Assembly (NCBI GenBank): GCA_016209105.1
Contig: JACQWR010000014.1
Span: 55,120 to 119,119, forward strand
Source of the DNA: Deltaproteobacteria bacterium
GTDB lineage: Bacteria > Desulfobacterota > Syntrophia > Syntrophales > JACQWR01
Length of the DNA: 64,000 nt
Reading direction: 5' to 3'
The notes below the pieces were generated by a model. That model made no database searches. It had not been told where the DNA came from and saw nothing but the letters and a program-made list of their open reading frames with translations. Shown here one piece after another: positions 36,169-45,159 of this stretch (within the stretch, counting starts at the first letter, position 1; the number at the start of each line of letters is the position of its first letter). The position numbers and the translations under genes were made by a program.

Positions 36169-37922
36169 TATTGCTGCATGAAAACAGGGCCTCCGACAAA
36201 AAACCACCAGAGGAGCGCGCTTAACCCCGCGACGATATAGGTGGTTTCTACCAAGCCCTCCAGTTCGATGCCGGAAAACCCCGCCCTTCTATCACAAAGT
36301 TTGAAACAGATCAACACATAAAATAGTGAGATTGCAAGGGCTAAACTCAGGGAGGAAGTCCACCCCGCAGAAAAGGAAGCAACCAGCAGGATGAAGACTA
36401 AGATCCAAAGAACTTTGAGAAGTCTCAGGGTACGTTCCTTGCCGAATAAAACGGGGATCGTTTCCCTGCCGATCAGCCTGTCATTCTGGATGTCCAGGAT
36501 ATCCGACAGGGAGGAACGGATAAAAACGACGGCAAAGGTGAAGAGAAACGCCACGACCGTGGCAGGGGGCATGGACAGCGCGATTTCCATGCGGGGCAGC
36601 AGCGCCGTTACCGCCGCCCATGCCAGGGCCACGGATATGTTCTTGGATGCGGGCAGGTCTATGAGGCTTCCGAAACGCCAGCTTTTGGGCAGTATTTTCG
36701 CATTGTACAGTACGCCCAGCAGGGAGATCAGGGAAAGGAGAATAAAAGGAGCGGCACCCGCCGCAAAGGAAAAGACCAGCGCCAGCGCCAGAGACAGCGC
36801 GGCGGCGCCGCCATAGAGCCGTTCATGTTTCCGGTATGATTCTTCTCGGAACGATCCGATGATGCTCGCCTTTCTGTTGAGAAGGCGATTGATGATGTGC
36901 ATGGCGTAAACGTAAAGAGAAGCGATGAGAATATTGAGGATATGCACTTCCAGATCCTGCAGGAGGATGCAGGCCAGGGCCAGCCCGCCGGCTCCCAGGG
37001 CGGAATAAATGTCCGTCCGGACGGTAAACAGCCAGGCCTTGAAAAACCGCCGGGTGTTGTTGCCGCCACCGGCCTGGTAACTGGTTATGCTGTCCACGAC
37101 CCGGTCTATGATCCAGTTCGGGGTGGAGGCGCCGGCGGATACGCCTATCTTCTCAAAGCCCTCCAGCGGCAATTGATTCAGCTCCTCCGCCGTTTCAATA
37201 TGGAAGGCGGGGATCCCTCGGCTTTCCGCGAGCGAGGCAAGCCTCCGCGTATTGGCGCTGTTTTTTCCTCCGACGATAACAACGGCATCCATGTGCGACG
37301 CCAGGTCCTTGATCTCGGTCTGCCGTTTTTCCGTGGAATCGCAGATCGTGTAAAAAACCACGGCATGGGGGAATTTTGTCCGGATTTTTTTCACGGTGTC
37401 GTTAAAGAGTTCCGTGTTCTGCGTGGTCTGGGCAACGACGCAGACCTTGTCCAGATCGGGGAGGCTGTCCACTTCTTCGGGAGTGGAGATGACGATTCCG
37501 CGGCTGCAGGTGTAGCCCATAAGGCCGTTTACTTCCGGATGGCCTTTATCGCCGATAATCAGCGTCGTGTATCCGCGGGCCGCGTGTTTTTTGATGATCG
37601 CCTGGACATGGGCAACTTTCGGACAGGTGGCGTCAACGATGCGGATTCTTTTTTCCTTGATTTTCCTTCTCTCCTCGGGGGTGATGCCGTGCGCCCTGAT
37701 GACCAGTGCGGCGTCCGCCCCGCAGCGGTCCAGGTCCTCCAGACGGTCAAGGGGGAAGATGCCGCGTTTTTTCAGCAGTTCCACGGTCTGAGGATTGTGA
37801 ATCAGGGCGCCGTACGTGTAAATGGGGCCCTTGCCTGGGTGCTGGGCAATATCCAGGACCTTGTCCATCGCCCTCCGGACGCCCATGCAGAATCCCGCTG
37901 TTTCGGCCAGTTTAACGCTCAT
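36168..37922 (-). CDS. ispH: IspH-UbiA fusion (HMBPP reductase + prenyltransferase-like membrane domain)
   Basis: This protein of about 584 residues has two complete-sized halves. Residues 1-281 are IspH, the last MEP-pathway enzyme: cluster Cys12, Cys100 and Cys194, His42, HPEV with His128 and Glu130, Thr167, SAN at 222-224 and Ser266. Residues about 285-584 are a UbiA-type membrane prenyltransferase with about eight helices. Its second Asp motif is intact (DILDIQND at 474-481, then GxxTxP), but the first motif, normally NDxxDxxxD, reads NRLLNRKAS at 345-353. I chose MSVKLAETAG as start because the IspH family begins there. Upstream is a 117-base gap holding an A repeat, then tlyA and dxs. 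The fusion would join IPP/DMAPP formation to prenyl transfer. Whether the UbiA half is active is open. Confidence 0.85.
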   Translation of the reverse strand: MSVKLAETAGFCMGVRRAMDKVLDIAQHPGKGPIYTYGALIHNPQTVELLKKRGIFPLDRLEDLDRCGADAALVIRAHGITPEERRKIKEKRIRIVDATCPKVAHVQAIIKKHAARGYTTLIIGDKGHPEVNGLMGYTCSRGIVISTPEEVDSLPDLDKVCVVAQTTQNTELFNDTVKKIRTKFPHAVVFYTICDSTEKRQTEIKDLASHMDAVVIVGGKNSANTRRLASLAESRGIPAFHIETAEELNQLPLEGFEKIGVSAGASTPNWIIDRVVDSITSYQAGGGNNTRRFFKAWLFTVRTDIYSALGAGGLALACILLQDLEVHILNILIASLYVYAMHIINRLLNRKASIIGSFREESYRKHERLYGGAAALSLALALVFSFAAGAAPFILLSLISLLGVLYNAKILPKSWRFGSLIDLPASKNISVALAWAAVTALLPRMEIALSMPPATVVAFLFTFAVVFIRSSLSDILDIQNDRLIGRETIPVLFGKERTLRLLKVLWILVFILLVASFSAGWTSSLSLALAISLFYVLICFKLCDRRAGFSGIELEGLVETTYIVAGLSALLWWFFVGGPVFMQQ

Positions 37923-37945
37923 CTGACACTGTCCCCCGGACCGGT

Positions 37946-38040
37946 GGCGCCGCCGCAATCCCCGCCTTTCAGCGGGGTTAAGGGGCGCAATAAAAAAATA
38001 TTCCTTGCCGGGAAGTCCCGCTCTCTGAGCGGGAAGCTTC
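37946..38040 (-). repeat. REP-like element, A unit
   Basis: The reverse complement reads GAAGCTTCCCGCTC, then GGGACTTCCCGGCAAGG, an AT-rich linker ending TTATTGCGCCCC, and a second hairpin AACCCCGC/GCGGGG. It matches the A unit at 56-156. It lies between the start of the ispH-ubiA fusion and the tlyA stop and overlaps the latter by two bases. Confidence 0.65.
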
Positions 38041-38782
38041 ACTTTTTTGCGTAGAGAAAGAATTCTTTGTTGCCGGCCGGGCCCGTAAGAGGCGATTCAC
38101 AGGCGCCCAGCACCGTAAGGCCATTCTCCCGGCACCATGCCGAAATTTCCTCGACGGCCTGCCTATGCAAGAGAGGGTCCCTCACCACGCCGCGCTTTCC
38201 CACGTTTTTCCGCCCCACTTCGAATTGGGGTTTGATGAGGGCAAGGAGAAGGGCTTCGTTCTCCAGGAATCTGACGACGGCGGGCAGCACCAGTTTCAGG
38301 GAAATAAAGGAGGCGTCAATGGTGGCGATATCAATTTTATCTTCTATGCCGGCGCCGTCAAAGTAACGGATGTTCGTTCGTTCAATGTTTCTTACCCGCG
38401 GGTCTTCCCGAAGTTTCCACGCCAGCTGGCCGTACCCCACGTCGAGGGCATACACCTTTGCCGCGCCTTCCTGGAGGAGGCAGTCGGTGAAGCCGCCCGT
38501 GGATGCCCCCACGTCCAGGGCGACAAGCCCCCGGACCGTGATGCCGAACTCTCGGATGGCGCCTCTGAGCTTCAGGCCGCCCCTGCTGACGTAGGGGTTG
38601 TCTTCCCCTTTTATCCTGATAGTCGCATCGCGGGCAACAAGGCCGCCGGCCTTATCGCTCCTGTTTTCACCCACGATCACGACGCCGGCCATGATGAGCG
38701 CGCGGGCACGTTCGCGTGTGACGGCGATACCCCTCTCCATCAGCAGGGTGTCCAGTCGTACCTTGGGGATTTTATCGTCCAT
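38039..38782 (-). CDS. tlyA: TlyA-family rRNA methyltransferase
   Basis: This 247-residue protein has an N-terminal S4 RNA-binding domain (about 8-65) and an FtsJ-type methyltransferase domain with the SAM loop ALDVGASTGGFTDCLL at about 88-103 and KDKE-like tetrad residues (ALIKPQFE, PAGNKEFF). TlyA methylates 16S and 23S rRNA ribose groups, and some members are reported as hemolysins. The start overlaps the dxs stop by 11 bases, so it belongs to the isoprenoid cluster. Confidence 0.93.
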   Translation of the reverse strand: MDDKIPKVRLDTLLMERGIAVTRERARALIMAGVVIVGENRSDKAGGLVARDATIRIKGEDNPYVSRGGLKLRGAIREFGITVRGLVALDVGASTGGFTDCLLQEGAAKVYALDVGYGQLAWKLREDPRVRNIERTNIRYFDGAGIEDKIDIATIDASFISLKLVLPAVVRFLENEALLLALIKPQFEVGRKNVGKRGVVRDPLLHRQAVEEISAWCRENGLTVLGACESPLTGPAGNKEFFLYAKK

Positions 38783-40685
38783 GGTTCATTATGGCGATTG
38801 CGGCCGAGATGATACCCTCTGTATCAATGCCGTACATGCTTCTTAGTTCCCGCTGAGAGGCATGTTCGGGGAATTCATCGCGGATGCCCAGCCGTTTCAC
38901 GGTGATGCCCTGCATCTTTTTTCCCTCGAACAGCTCGAGAACGGCGCTTCCGAAACCTCCCATCAGGGTATTTTCCTCGACGGTGATAACGCGCCGAGTT
39001 GAGGCAGCCGCATCACAGAGGAGCTTCTCATCGAGGGGCTTCACGAAGCGGGCATTGATCACGCAGGCTGAGATGCCTTCTTCTCTCAGCTTCAATGCCG
39101 CGGAAAGGGCGGGAGAAACGGTGGAACCGATGGCAATGATGGTCAAGTCGGTTCCCTCCGCCAGCACTTCCCCCTTGCCGATCTCCAGCGGGCTGGGGAT
39201 ATCATCGAGGGATACGCCCACGCCGTATCCCCGCGGATAACGGACGGAGACGGGACCGTCGCACAGAATGGCTGTTTTGAGCATATGCTGAAACTCGTTT
39301 TCGTCCTTGGGGGCCATGACAATGATGTTCGGGAGGGCGCGCAGGAACGAGTAATCGAAAATTCCGTGATGGGTTGGGCCGTCTTCCCCCACCAGTCCTC
39401 CCCGGTCGAGGGCGAAAACAACATGCAGGTTCTGGAGACAGACGTCGTGGATTATCTGGTCGTATGCGCGCTGTAGGAAGGTGGAATAGATCGCCACCAC
39501 GGGGATGAAATTTTCCGTGGCAAGCCCGGCGGCAAACGTCACCGCGTGCTGTTCGGCAATGCCCACGTCGTAAAACCGTTCGGAAAATTCCCGGGAAAAC
39601 TCATCGAGCCCCGTTCCCTCGCACATGGCGGCCGTTACGGCAACAATGCGCGCGTTGGCGCGGGCCAGGTTGACGATGGTCCTGCTGAATACCCGGGTAT
39701 AGGTGAGGGCCGAGGAAGGACGGTTCCGGGAAACAATTTCGCCCGTTTCGATGTGGAAGGGGGCGATGCCGTGGAACCGCAGGGGGTCATTTTCCGAGAA
39801 GTGATAGCCCTTGCCCTTTTGGGTAATGACGTGAACGAGCACCGGACCTTGCAGTTCTTTCACGTTTTGCAGGTTTTTTATCAGGTTATCCATGCGGTGT
39901 CCCTCGAGGGGGCCCACATAGGTAAATCCCAGATCCTCAAAAAGGGCGCCGGGAACGACCAGGGCCTTCAGGGATTCCTCCACCTGCTTGGTGAATCTGA
40001 GCATCTGTTCGCCGATGGCGGGTATGGATTTGAGGAAACCCTTGACCTCCGATTTTAATTTGGTGACGGCATGGCCGGTCATGATGCGGTTCAGGTAGGA
40101 GGACATGGCGCCCACGTTGGGCGATATGGAGAGCTCATTGTCGTTCAGGATGATAATCAGGTCTTTGTTGCGGTCTCCCGCCCAGTTCAACCCCTCGAAC
40201 GCCATGCCGGCCGACATGGAGCCGTCGCCGATGACAACAATGATTTTATAATCTTTCCCTTCCAGGCTCCTGGCTTCGGCGATGCCGGATGCGGCGGATA
40301 TGGATGTGCCGCTGTGTCCCACGTCGAAAACATCATAGGGGCTTTCCGAGCGTTTCGGGAAGCCGCTGATTCCCGATTTCCGGCGCAGGGTGGGAAACCG
40401 GTCTTTCCGGCCGGTGATTATCTTGTGGGCGTAGGCCTGATGTCCCACATCCCAGACGAGTTTGTCCCGGGGCGTGTCGAAAACGTAGTGGATCGCGAGG
40501 GTCAGCTCCACCGTGCCCAGCGATGAGGCTAAATGGCCTCCCCGCTTGGAGACGGTGTCAATGATCATCTCTCTGATCTCCTCAGCCAGTCCGTTCAACG
40601 ACGCCGGGTCGAGCTTTCTGATGTCCGCGGGGAAATTTATTTTCTCCAGGACGCTTTCTCTGTTTTTCTTCTCGGTTTTTTCCAT
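38772..40685 (-). CDS. dxs: 1-deoxy-D-xylulose-5-phosphate synthase
   Basis: This 637-residue thiamine-diphosphate enzyme makes DXP from pyruvate and glyceraldehyde-3-phosphate, the first step of the MEP pathway. Visible motifs are WDVGHQAYAHKIITGR, GDGSMSAGMAFEGLN with the ThDP-binding NDNELSISPNVGA, and the transketolase-like FAAGLATENF and DRGGLVGEDGPTH. Its ATG lacks an obvious Shine-Dalgarno site. A family E repeat (40780-40859) separates it from ispA. Length is normal. Confidence 0.96.
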   Translation of the reverse strand: MEKTEKKNRESVLEKINFPADIRKLDPASLNGLAEEIREMIIDTVSKRGGHLASSLGTVELTLAIHYVFDTPRDKLVWDVGHQAYAHKIITGRKDRFPTLRRKSGISGFPKRSESPYDVFDVGHSGTSISAASGIAEARSLEGKDYKIIVVIGDGSMSAGMAFEGLNWAGDRNKDLIIILNDNELSISPNVGAMSSYLNRIMTGHAVTKLKSEVKGFLKSIPAIGEQMLRFTKQVEESLKALVVPGALFEDLGFTYVGPLEGHRMDNLIKNLQNVKELQGPVLVHVITQKGKGYHFSENDPLRFHGIAPFHIETGEIVSRNRPSSALTYTRVFSRTIVNLARANARIVAVTAAMCEGTGLDEFSREFSERFYDVGIAEQHAVTFAAGLATENFIPVVAIYSTFLQRAYDQIIHDVCLQNLHVVFALDRGGLVGEDGPTHHGIFDYSFLRALPNIIVMAPKDENEFQHMLKTAILCDGPVSVRYPRGYGVGVSLDDIPSPLEIGKGEVLAEGTDLTIIAIGSTVSPALSAALKLREEGISACVINARFVKPLDEKLLCDAAASTRRVITVEENTLMGGFGSAVLELFEGKKMQGITVKRLGIRDEFPEHASQRELRSMYGIDTEGIISAAIAIMNHGR

Positions 40686-40779
40686 TTTGCGGTTTACGGC
40701 ACGTGCTGACGAAACAGGAATGCCAATCTCTCCTTTATTTATAGGGCTGCTTCGGAAAAAGTCCCCAAATCAACTTTTC

Positions 40780-40859
40780 TGTCATTCCCGTGAAAACGGG
40801 AATCCAGTATTTTTAGCTATTTACATACTCTCTGGACTCCCGCCTCCGCGGGAATGACA
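40780..40859. repeat. Dispersed inverted repeat, family E
   Basis: TGTCATTCCCGTGAAAACGGG is followed by a loop and CCCGCCTCCGCGGGAATGACA, so the two ends pair. This GTCATTCCCG palindrome is a widespread bacterial intergenic repeat. It lies between dxs and ispA. Confidence 0.7.
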
Positions 40860-40875
40860 ACTTATTACGCGGTCA

Positions 40876-41790
40876 TCAAGATTTACGCTCCACGATGTAG
40901 CGCGCCAGCATCCTCAGGGGATCGGCCCGGCGGTCAAACTTCTCTATCTCTGCAAGGGCCTTTTCCACGATTTCCCCGGCCTTTTCCCGCGATGCCTCTA
41001 TGCCTATCAGTGCCGGGAAGGTGATCTTGCCGCGCGAGGCGTCGCTCCCCGTGCTCTTCCCCATGAACGCGCTGTCGCCCTCGACGTTCAGGATGTCGTC
41101 GGCTATCTGAAATACCAGGCCGATGTTGCTGCCGTATCTCGACAGGGCCTCCAGCTCTTCCCGACCGGCGCCGGACAACAGGGCGCCCGACCGGACGGAA
41201 GCGAGGATCAGTGCCCCGGTTTTCCGGGTGTGAATATAATGGAGGGTTTCCGCGTCCACCGGTTTCCCTTCGGACTGTATATCCACCACCTGTCCCCCCA
41301 CCATCCCGCAGTAGCCCGCGGCTTCCGTAATTTCCCCGATCACGTCGAGAAGCTTCTGCGGAGACGCGTTTTCCATCAGGTCCCTTCTGGCCATCAGGTG
41401 AAAGGCTTCGGTCAGGAGCGCATCACCGGCCAGGATGGCGATATTTTCGCCGAACATTTTGTGGCTGGTGGCTCTTCCCCGTCGGCAATCATCGTCATCC
41501 ATGGCGGGCAGGTCATCGTGAATCAGGGAGTAGGTATGAATAAGCTCCAGTGCACAGGCCACGGGCAGCACCGACGTTGCCGCCGACTTATTGCCCGCCG
41601 CTTCCGCGGCGGCCAGGCATAAAATAGGCCGGATTCTTTTTCCTCCGGCGAAAACACTATACCGTATGGCTTTGAAAATTACCGGCGGGTAGCAGTCTTC
41701 TTCCGGGAGAAAGCGGTCCAGGGCATCATCAACGATTTTCTTTTTTGTCTCCAGATACCGTTTCAGAGAGTTATTCTCTTCAGGATTCAC
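40876..41790 (-). CDS. ispA: Polyprenyl (farnesyl) diphosphate synthase
   Basis: This protein of about 304 residues has both Asp-rich motifs: DDLPAMDDDD (first) and DDILN (second), with the GGKRIRP substrate loop. The short-chain type (FPP/GPP synthase) is suggested by the residues before the first motif (ALELIHTYSLIH), but chain length is not certain. I chose the GTG at 41790, six bases after GGAGAAG. A TTG nine codons earlier is possible. The GTG overlaps the xseB stop by 11 bases, which fits coupled translation. It supplies the prenyl chains for quinones and other lipids. Confidence 0.9.
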   Translation of the reverse strand: MNPEENNSLKRYLETKKKIVDDALDRFLPEEDCYPPVIFKAIRYSVFAGGKRIRPILCLAAAEAAGNKSAATSVLPVACALELIHTYSLIHDDLPAMDDDDCRRGRATSHKMFGENIAILAGDALLTEAFHLMARRDLMENASPQKLLDVIGEITEAAGYCGMVGGQVVDIQSEGKPVDAETLHYIHTRKTGALILASVRSGALLSGAGREELEALSRYGSNIGLVFQIADDILNVEGDSAFMGKSTGSDASRGKITFPALIGIEASREKAGEIVEKALAEIEKFDRRADPLRMLARYIVERKS

Positions 41791-42013
41791 GTTCTTCTCC
41801 CGCGAAAGGCTCCGCAACCAGCTCCCCTTCCTGTTTCAGGAGAACGTCCACTCGCCGTTCCGCTTCATCGAGCTTGCCGGCGCAGAACCGGGCAAGCTTG
41901 ATCCCTTCTTCAAAGGCCTTCAGGGATTCTTCCAGGGTCATTTCCCCTGCTTCCATCCGTTTGAGGATTTCCTCCAGTTTTCCCAGAGCATCTTCGAATT
42001 TTTCCTTGGCCAT
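41780..42013 (-). CDS. xseB: Exodeoxyribonuclease VII small subunit
   Basis: This protein of about 77 residues matches XseB: KFEDALGKLEEILKRMEAGE followed by LEESLKAFEEGIKLARFC. Six or so copies bind one XseA chain to degrade single-stranded DNA. The ATG at 42013 follows GGTGA. A GTG three codons upstream is possible. It sits 16 bases after xseA and overlaps ispA. The order xseA-xseB-ispA-dxs is common in proteobacteria. Confidence 0.92.
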   Translation of the reverse strand: MAKEKFEDALGKLEEILKRMEAGEMTLEESLKAFEEGIKLARFCAGKLDEAERRVDVLLKQEGELVAEPFAGEERES

Positions 42014-42029
42014 TTCAATCACCCGTTCA

Positions 42030-43382
42030 TCAACGTTCGTACACGTCCGTTACCTTTGCGCGAAAACCTCCGGAGGCGATCCTGACATCCACACTGCTTC
42101 CCACGGCGAGCGAGGCGGTGTCCCGGAGGATGGTTCCGTCAGGAAACGCGCTGGCGATGCTGTACCCTCTTTTCAGCACGGCCAGGGGACTTAAGTTGTT
42201 CAGCATGGCCATGTCCGCTGCGGTCCGTTCTCTGCGGAGCTGAATGATGTTTAGCGTTGCAGCGCTCATGGTTTCCCTTGCCTTTTCCATGATCAGGCGA
42301 TTGTGCCGAATCCGGGGAAGGGGGTTGAGATGTTTCAGGGCATCCCGCTGGGCGAAGAAGCGGTGTTTCCGCATTGCCATCTGGTTGCCGAAGGATGATT
42401 GGAGCGCACCGAATCGGTCATCAACCGTCATGCGCAGATCGCTGATCCTTTTCCCCGGATCCCGAAGCCGCTCCCGTGCCAGGTCAACCTTTTCCCGGAG
42501 CCTGCCCGCCAGGCGGAAGTGGTGGTTTATCATCCGCGCCTTCATATTTTTCAGCGTCGCGGCAAGCTCTCTCCTTAAGGGAACGGCGAGTTCCGCCGCC
42601 GTGGAAGGCGTCGGGGCCCGGAGGTCGGCGACGAAATCGGCGATGGTAAAATCCGTTTCATGGCCTACCGCGGAAATGATCGGGATCTCGGAACGGTAAA
42701 TCGCCCGCGCGACCCCTTCATCGTTGAAGGGGGCAAGATCCTCCAGCGAGCCGCCTCCCCGTGCCAGAATGATGACATCAACGGCGCCTATGGCGCGCAT
42801 ATCGCCGATTGCCCTGATTATTTCCGGGGGCGCTTCCCTTCCCTGCACCCGCACGGGCGCGATAAGGATGTCCACCGATGGGCAGCGTCTTTTGGTGATG
42901 TGCAGGAAGTCCCTGATGACCGCGCCCGTCGGCGAGGTGACAACGCCGATTCTCCGGGGAAAGAAGGGGATGGGTTTTTTGTGCCGGGGATCAAACAATC
43001 CTTCCGCCTCAAGGCGGGCTTTGAGCTGTTCAAAGGCCTTCTGGAGTTCACCCGCGCCTTTGGGCACCACCGTGTCAACAATGAGCTGATATTCGCCCCG
43101 GGGCGGATACACGCTGATCCTGGCCCGGCAGACGACGCTCATTCCCTCTTCCGGATCAAACCGCTGCGTCCGGTATTGCGACGCGGACCCCTGTCCGGGA
43201 AACGCGCGGAAAATAACGGCCCGGATCTGGCTCTTTGCGTCCTTCAGGGTAAAGTACACATGTCCGGATGCCGGCCGGCTCAGGTTGGATATCTCCCCCT
43301 CCACCCAGAGAAAGGGGAAAGTATCCTCCAGGAGGGACTTGATCTGTTCATTCAGGGCCGAAACGGTAAGGATATCTTTCAT
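42030..43382 (-). CDS. xseA: Exodeoxyribonuclease VII large subunit
   Basis: This protein of about 450 residues has an N-terminal OB-fold (about 10-110, WVEGEISNLSRPASGHVYFTLKD), a catalytic domain with the conserved FGVVTSPTGA-type motif (RIGVVTSPTGAVIRDFLH), the acidic ARGGGSLEDLAPFNDE and VGHETDFTIAD motifs, and a long C-terminal coiled coil. It is the catalytic subunit of ExoVII. The start MKDILTVSALNEQ is chosen because the family begins with this strand. Confidence 0.94.
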   Translation of the reverse strand: MKDILTVSALNEQIKSLLEDTFPFLWVEGEISNLSRPASGHVYFTLKDAKSQIRAVIFRAFPGQGSASQYRTQRFDPEEGMSVVCRARISVYPPRGEYQLIVDTVVPKGAGELQKAFEQLKARLEAEGLFDPRHKKPIPFFPRRIGVVTSPTGAVIRDFLHITKRRCPSVDILIAPVRVQGREAPPEIIRAIGDMRAIGAVDVIILARGGGSLEDLAPFNDEGVARAIYRSEIPIISAVGHETDFTIADFVADLRAPTPSTAAELAVPLRRELAATLKNMKARMINHHFRLAGRLREKVDLARERLRDPGKRISDLRMTVDDRFGALQSSFGNQMAMRKHRFFAQRDALKHLNPLPRIRHNRLIMEKARETMSAATLNIIQLRRERTAADMAMLNNLSPLAVLKRGYSIASAFPDGTILRDTASLAVGSSVDVRIASGGFRAKVTDVYER

Positions 43383-43432
43383 GATCCGTACTGCTCCCGC
43401 ATCAAGGCGCGAGCGCCGGTTCCGAGGAACGT

Positions 43433-43480
43433 GAAGCTCCCCGATCGGGAGAGCGGGGCTTCCCGGCAAGGGGTGCCCCC
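43433..43480 (+). repeat. REP-like element, left part of an A unit
   Basis: GAAGCTCCCCGATCGGGAG followed by AGCGGGGCTTCCCGGCAAGG is the first A hairpin. The second hairpin of the full element is absent. It lies in the xseA-oadB intergenic region. Confidence 0.5.
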
Positions 43481-43560
43481 GGTCGGATACCACCGTATCC
43501 GCGCCACGGCATTTCTCCGTCTGGGTGGGCGCAGGAGTAGCGCGTGCGTGCGGCTATGGA

Positions 43561-44700
43561 CTATCCCATCCCCATTCCCTTGAGGACAGAAAGCATGATG
43601 GCCGCCGCGATAACGGATCCTACCTGGCCGCCGGCGTTTGCGCCCATCGCGTGCATGAGGAGATAGCTGCGTTTATTGTATTTTAGCCCTTCCCGCTGGA
43701 CGACGCGCGCGGACATGGGAAACGCCGATATGCCTGCCGCCCCGATGAGGGGGTTGATCTTGCCGCCGGAGATGATCCGCAGGAGTTTCCCCAGGCAAAC
43801 GCCGCAGACCGTGTCGAGGCAGATGGCCAGGAATCCAAGGGCCAGAATAATCAGGGTGGTGACTTTTAAAAAGATCCTGCCGTCCATGGTGGCGCCGATG
43901 GAAAGACCGAGCAGCAACGTGACGACGTTGGCGATTTCGTTTTCCGACGCCTTGGTGAGCCGGGCTACCGCCCCCGACTCCCGCATGAAATTCCCCAGCA
44001 TGATCGTCCCCAGGAGCGGGAGCCCCATGGGGGCGATGAATCCGCCGACAATCGTAATCACCAGGGGAAACAGGAGCCTGGTCGTTTTGGAGACCGATTG
44101 CCGGGAGCTGCTCATCGCGGTTTCTTTCTCCTTTTTGGTGGTGAGGAGTCTCATGATGGGGGGCTGGACAACGGGGACCAGGGACATGTAGCAATAGGCG
44201 GCTACGGAAACGGGCCCCAGCAGATGGGGGGCGTATTTCGAGGTGACGTAAATGGCCGTCGGGCCGTCACAGGCGCCGATGACCCCAATGGACACCGCTT
44301 CCAGTTCTTGAAAGCCCAGCCAGAGCGCCAGGGCCAGGGTTAAAAAGATGCCGAACTGCCCTGCGGCGCCGAGCAGAAACGTCATGGGATTTTCGAGCAG
44401 CGGCGTAAAGTCCGTCATGGCGCCGATGCCCACAAAAATAAGCAGCGGGAACAGCTCCGTAATGACGCCCGCGTCATAGATGATTTTCAGAAAACCTTCT
44501 CCTTCCATCAAACCGGCCAGCGGGATGTTGACGAGGATGCATCCAAATCCGATGGGTACAAGCAAAAGGGGTTCGAAACCTTTCTTTACACCGAGGTACA
44601 GCAGAATGCCGCCCACGACGAGCATAATAGGATTTGACCAGTGCATATGAAGAAAGCCGGCGATAAGTCCGGAAAAACCGCTTCCAATTGCGTCTAACAT
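43561..44700 (-). CDS. Na+-translocating decarboxylase beta subunit (OadB/GcdB/MmdB family)
   Basis: This 379-residue membrane protein has about nine helices. The conserved Asp for Na+ transport sits in GACDGPTAIYVTSK (about 145-158). The segment GIGAMTDFTPLLENP and the C-terminal GAAGISAFPMSARVVQ are also typical. The beta subunit decarboxylates carboxybiotin and pumps Na+ out of the cell. The gamma-like gene lies 18 bases upstream. The carboxyltransferase and biotin carrier are not nearby, so the substrate (oxaloacetate, glutaconyl-CoA or methylmalonyl-CoA) is unknown. Confidence 0.92.
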   Translation of the reverse strand: MLDAIGSGFSGLIAGFLHMHWSNPIMLVVGGILLYLGVKKGFEPLLLVPIGFGCILVNIPLAGLMEGEGFLKIIYDAGVITELFPLLIFVGIGAMTDFTPLLENPMTFLLGAAGQFGIFLTLALALWLGFQELEAVSIGVIGACDGPTAIYVTSKYAPHLLGPVSVAAYCYMSLVPVVQPPIMRLLTTKKEKETAMSSSRQSVSKTTRLLFPLVITIVGGFIAPMGLPLLGTIMLGNFMRESGAVARLTKASENEIANVVTLLLGLSIGATMDGRIFLKVTTLIILALGFLAICLDTVCGVCLGKLLRIISGGKINPLIGAAGISAFPMSARVVQREGLKYNKRSYLLMHAMGANAGGQVGSVIAAAIMLSVLKGMGMG

Positions 44701-44718
44701 GATTGATGCCTCCTTGCC

Positions 44719-44856
44719 TTAATCTTTCGTTTCTTCGTTTTTCAAGGGGAAGATCTTCTTGAGAAGAGTAATGAGGACGCTGATGAGAGCAAGCGTCAGA
44801 ATAGTGCCGCCCATCCCCACGAGGAGCATGGTGATGCCGAAGGTAAATTTGTCCAT
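44719..44856 (-). CDS. Small OadG-like gamma subunit of the Na+ decarboxylase
   Basis: This 45-residue peptide starts MDKFTFGITMLLVGMGG, has a single membrane helix and ends in a charged tail (KKIFPLKNEETKD). OadG/MmdG gamma subunits are one-helix proteins with this composition, and the gene directly precedes the beta subunit. The Shine-Dalgarno site is weak (AAGGGG). It probably assembles the pump complex in the inner membrane. Confidence 0.75.
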   Translation of the reverse strand: MDKFTFGITMLLVGMGGTILTLALISVLITLLKKIFPLKNEETKD

Positions 44857-45159
44857 ATGGTTATACCCCTTTCCTTAAAAGTACGCGTACGGGCTACTCC
44901 CGTCCGGAACGCGACCCGCCGCCGTACGCCGCGGCAATTGCATCCAATCCTGAATGCGTGCCATCCCGGCATGGTGGCAATCGTATAGCAAGGGCGAGGG
45001 GAATTATCAAGCAAAAGAATGATGCCGAAAGAATTGCCCCGCGGTCAGGGTTGGACCGTCATGCTCCCGGAGGGAATCGCGCCGAAAAAGTTGAAAAAAT
45101 ATACGTAAAATACCATAACTACCGATAGCGCAATGTTTAAGGCGTTTGTGAGGTCCACA
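44857..45159. other. Intergenic region upstream of the decarboxylase genes
   Basis: About 300 bases without a gene. It contains the start of the gamma subunit transcript on the minus strand and the 3' end of the antiporter. A GC-rich stretch near 44900 shows CGTACG-containing palindromes. I see no clear terminator. Confidence 0.4.
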
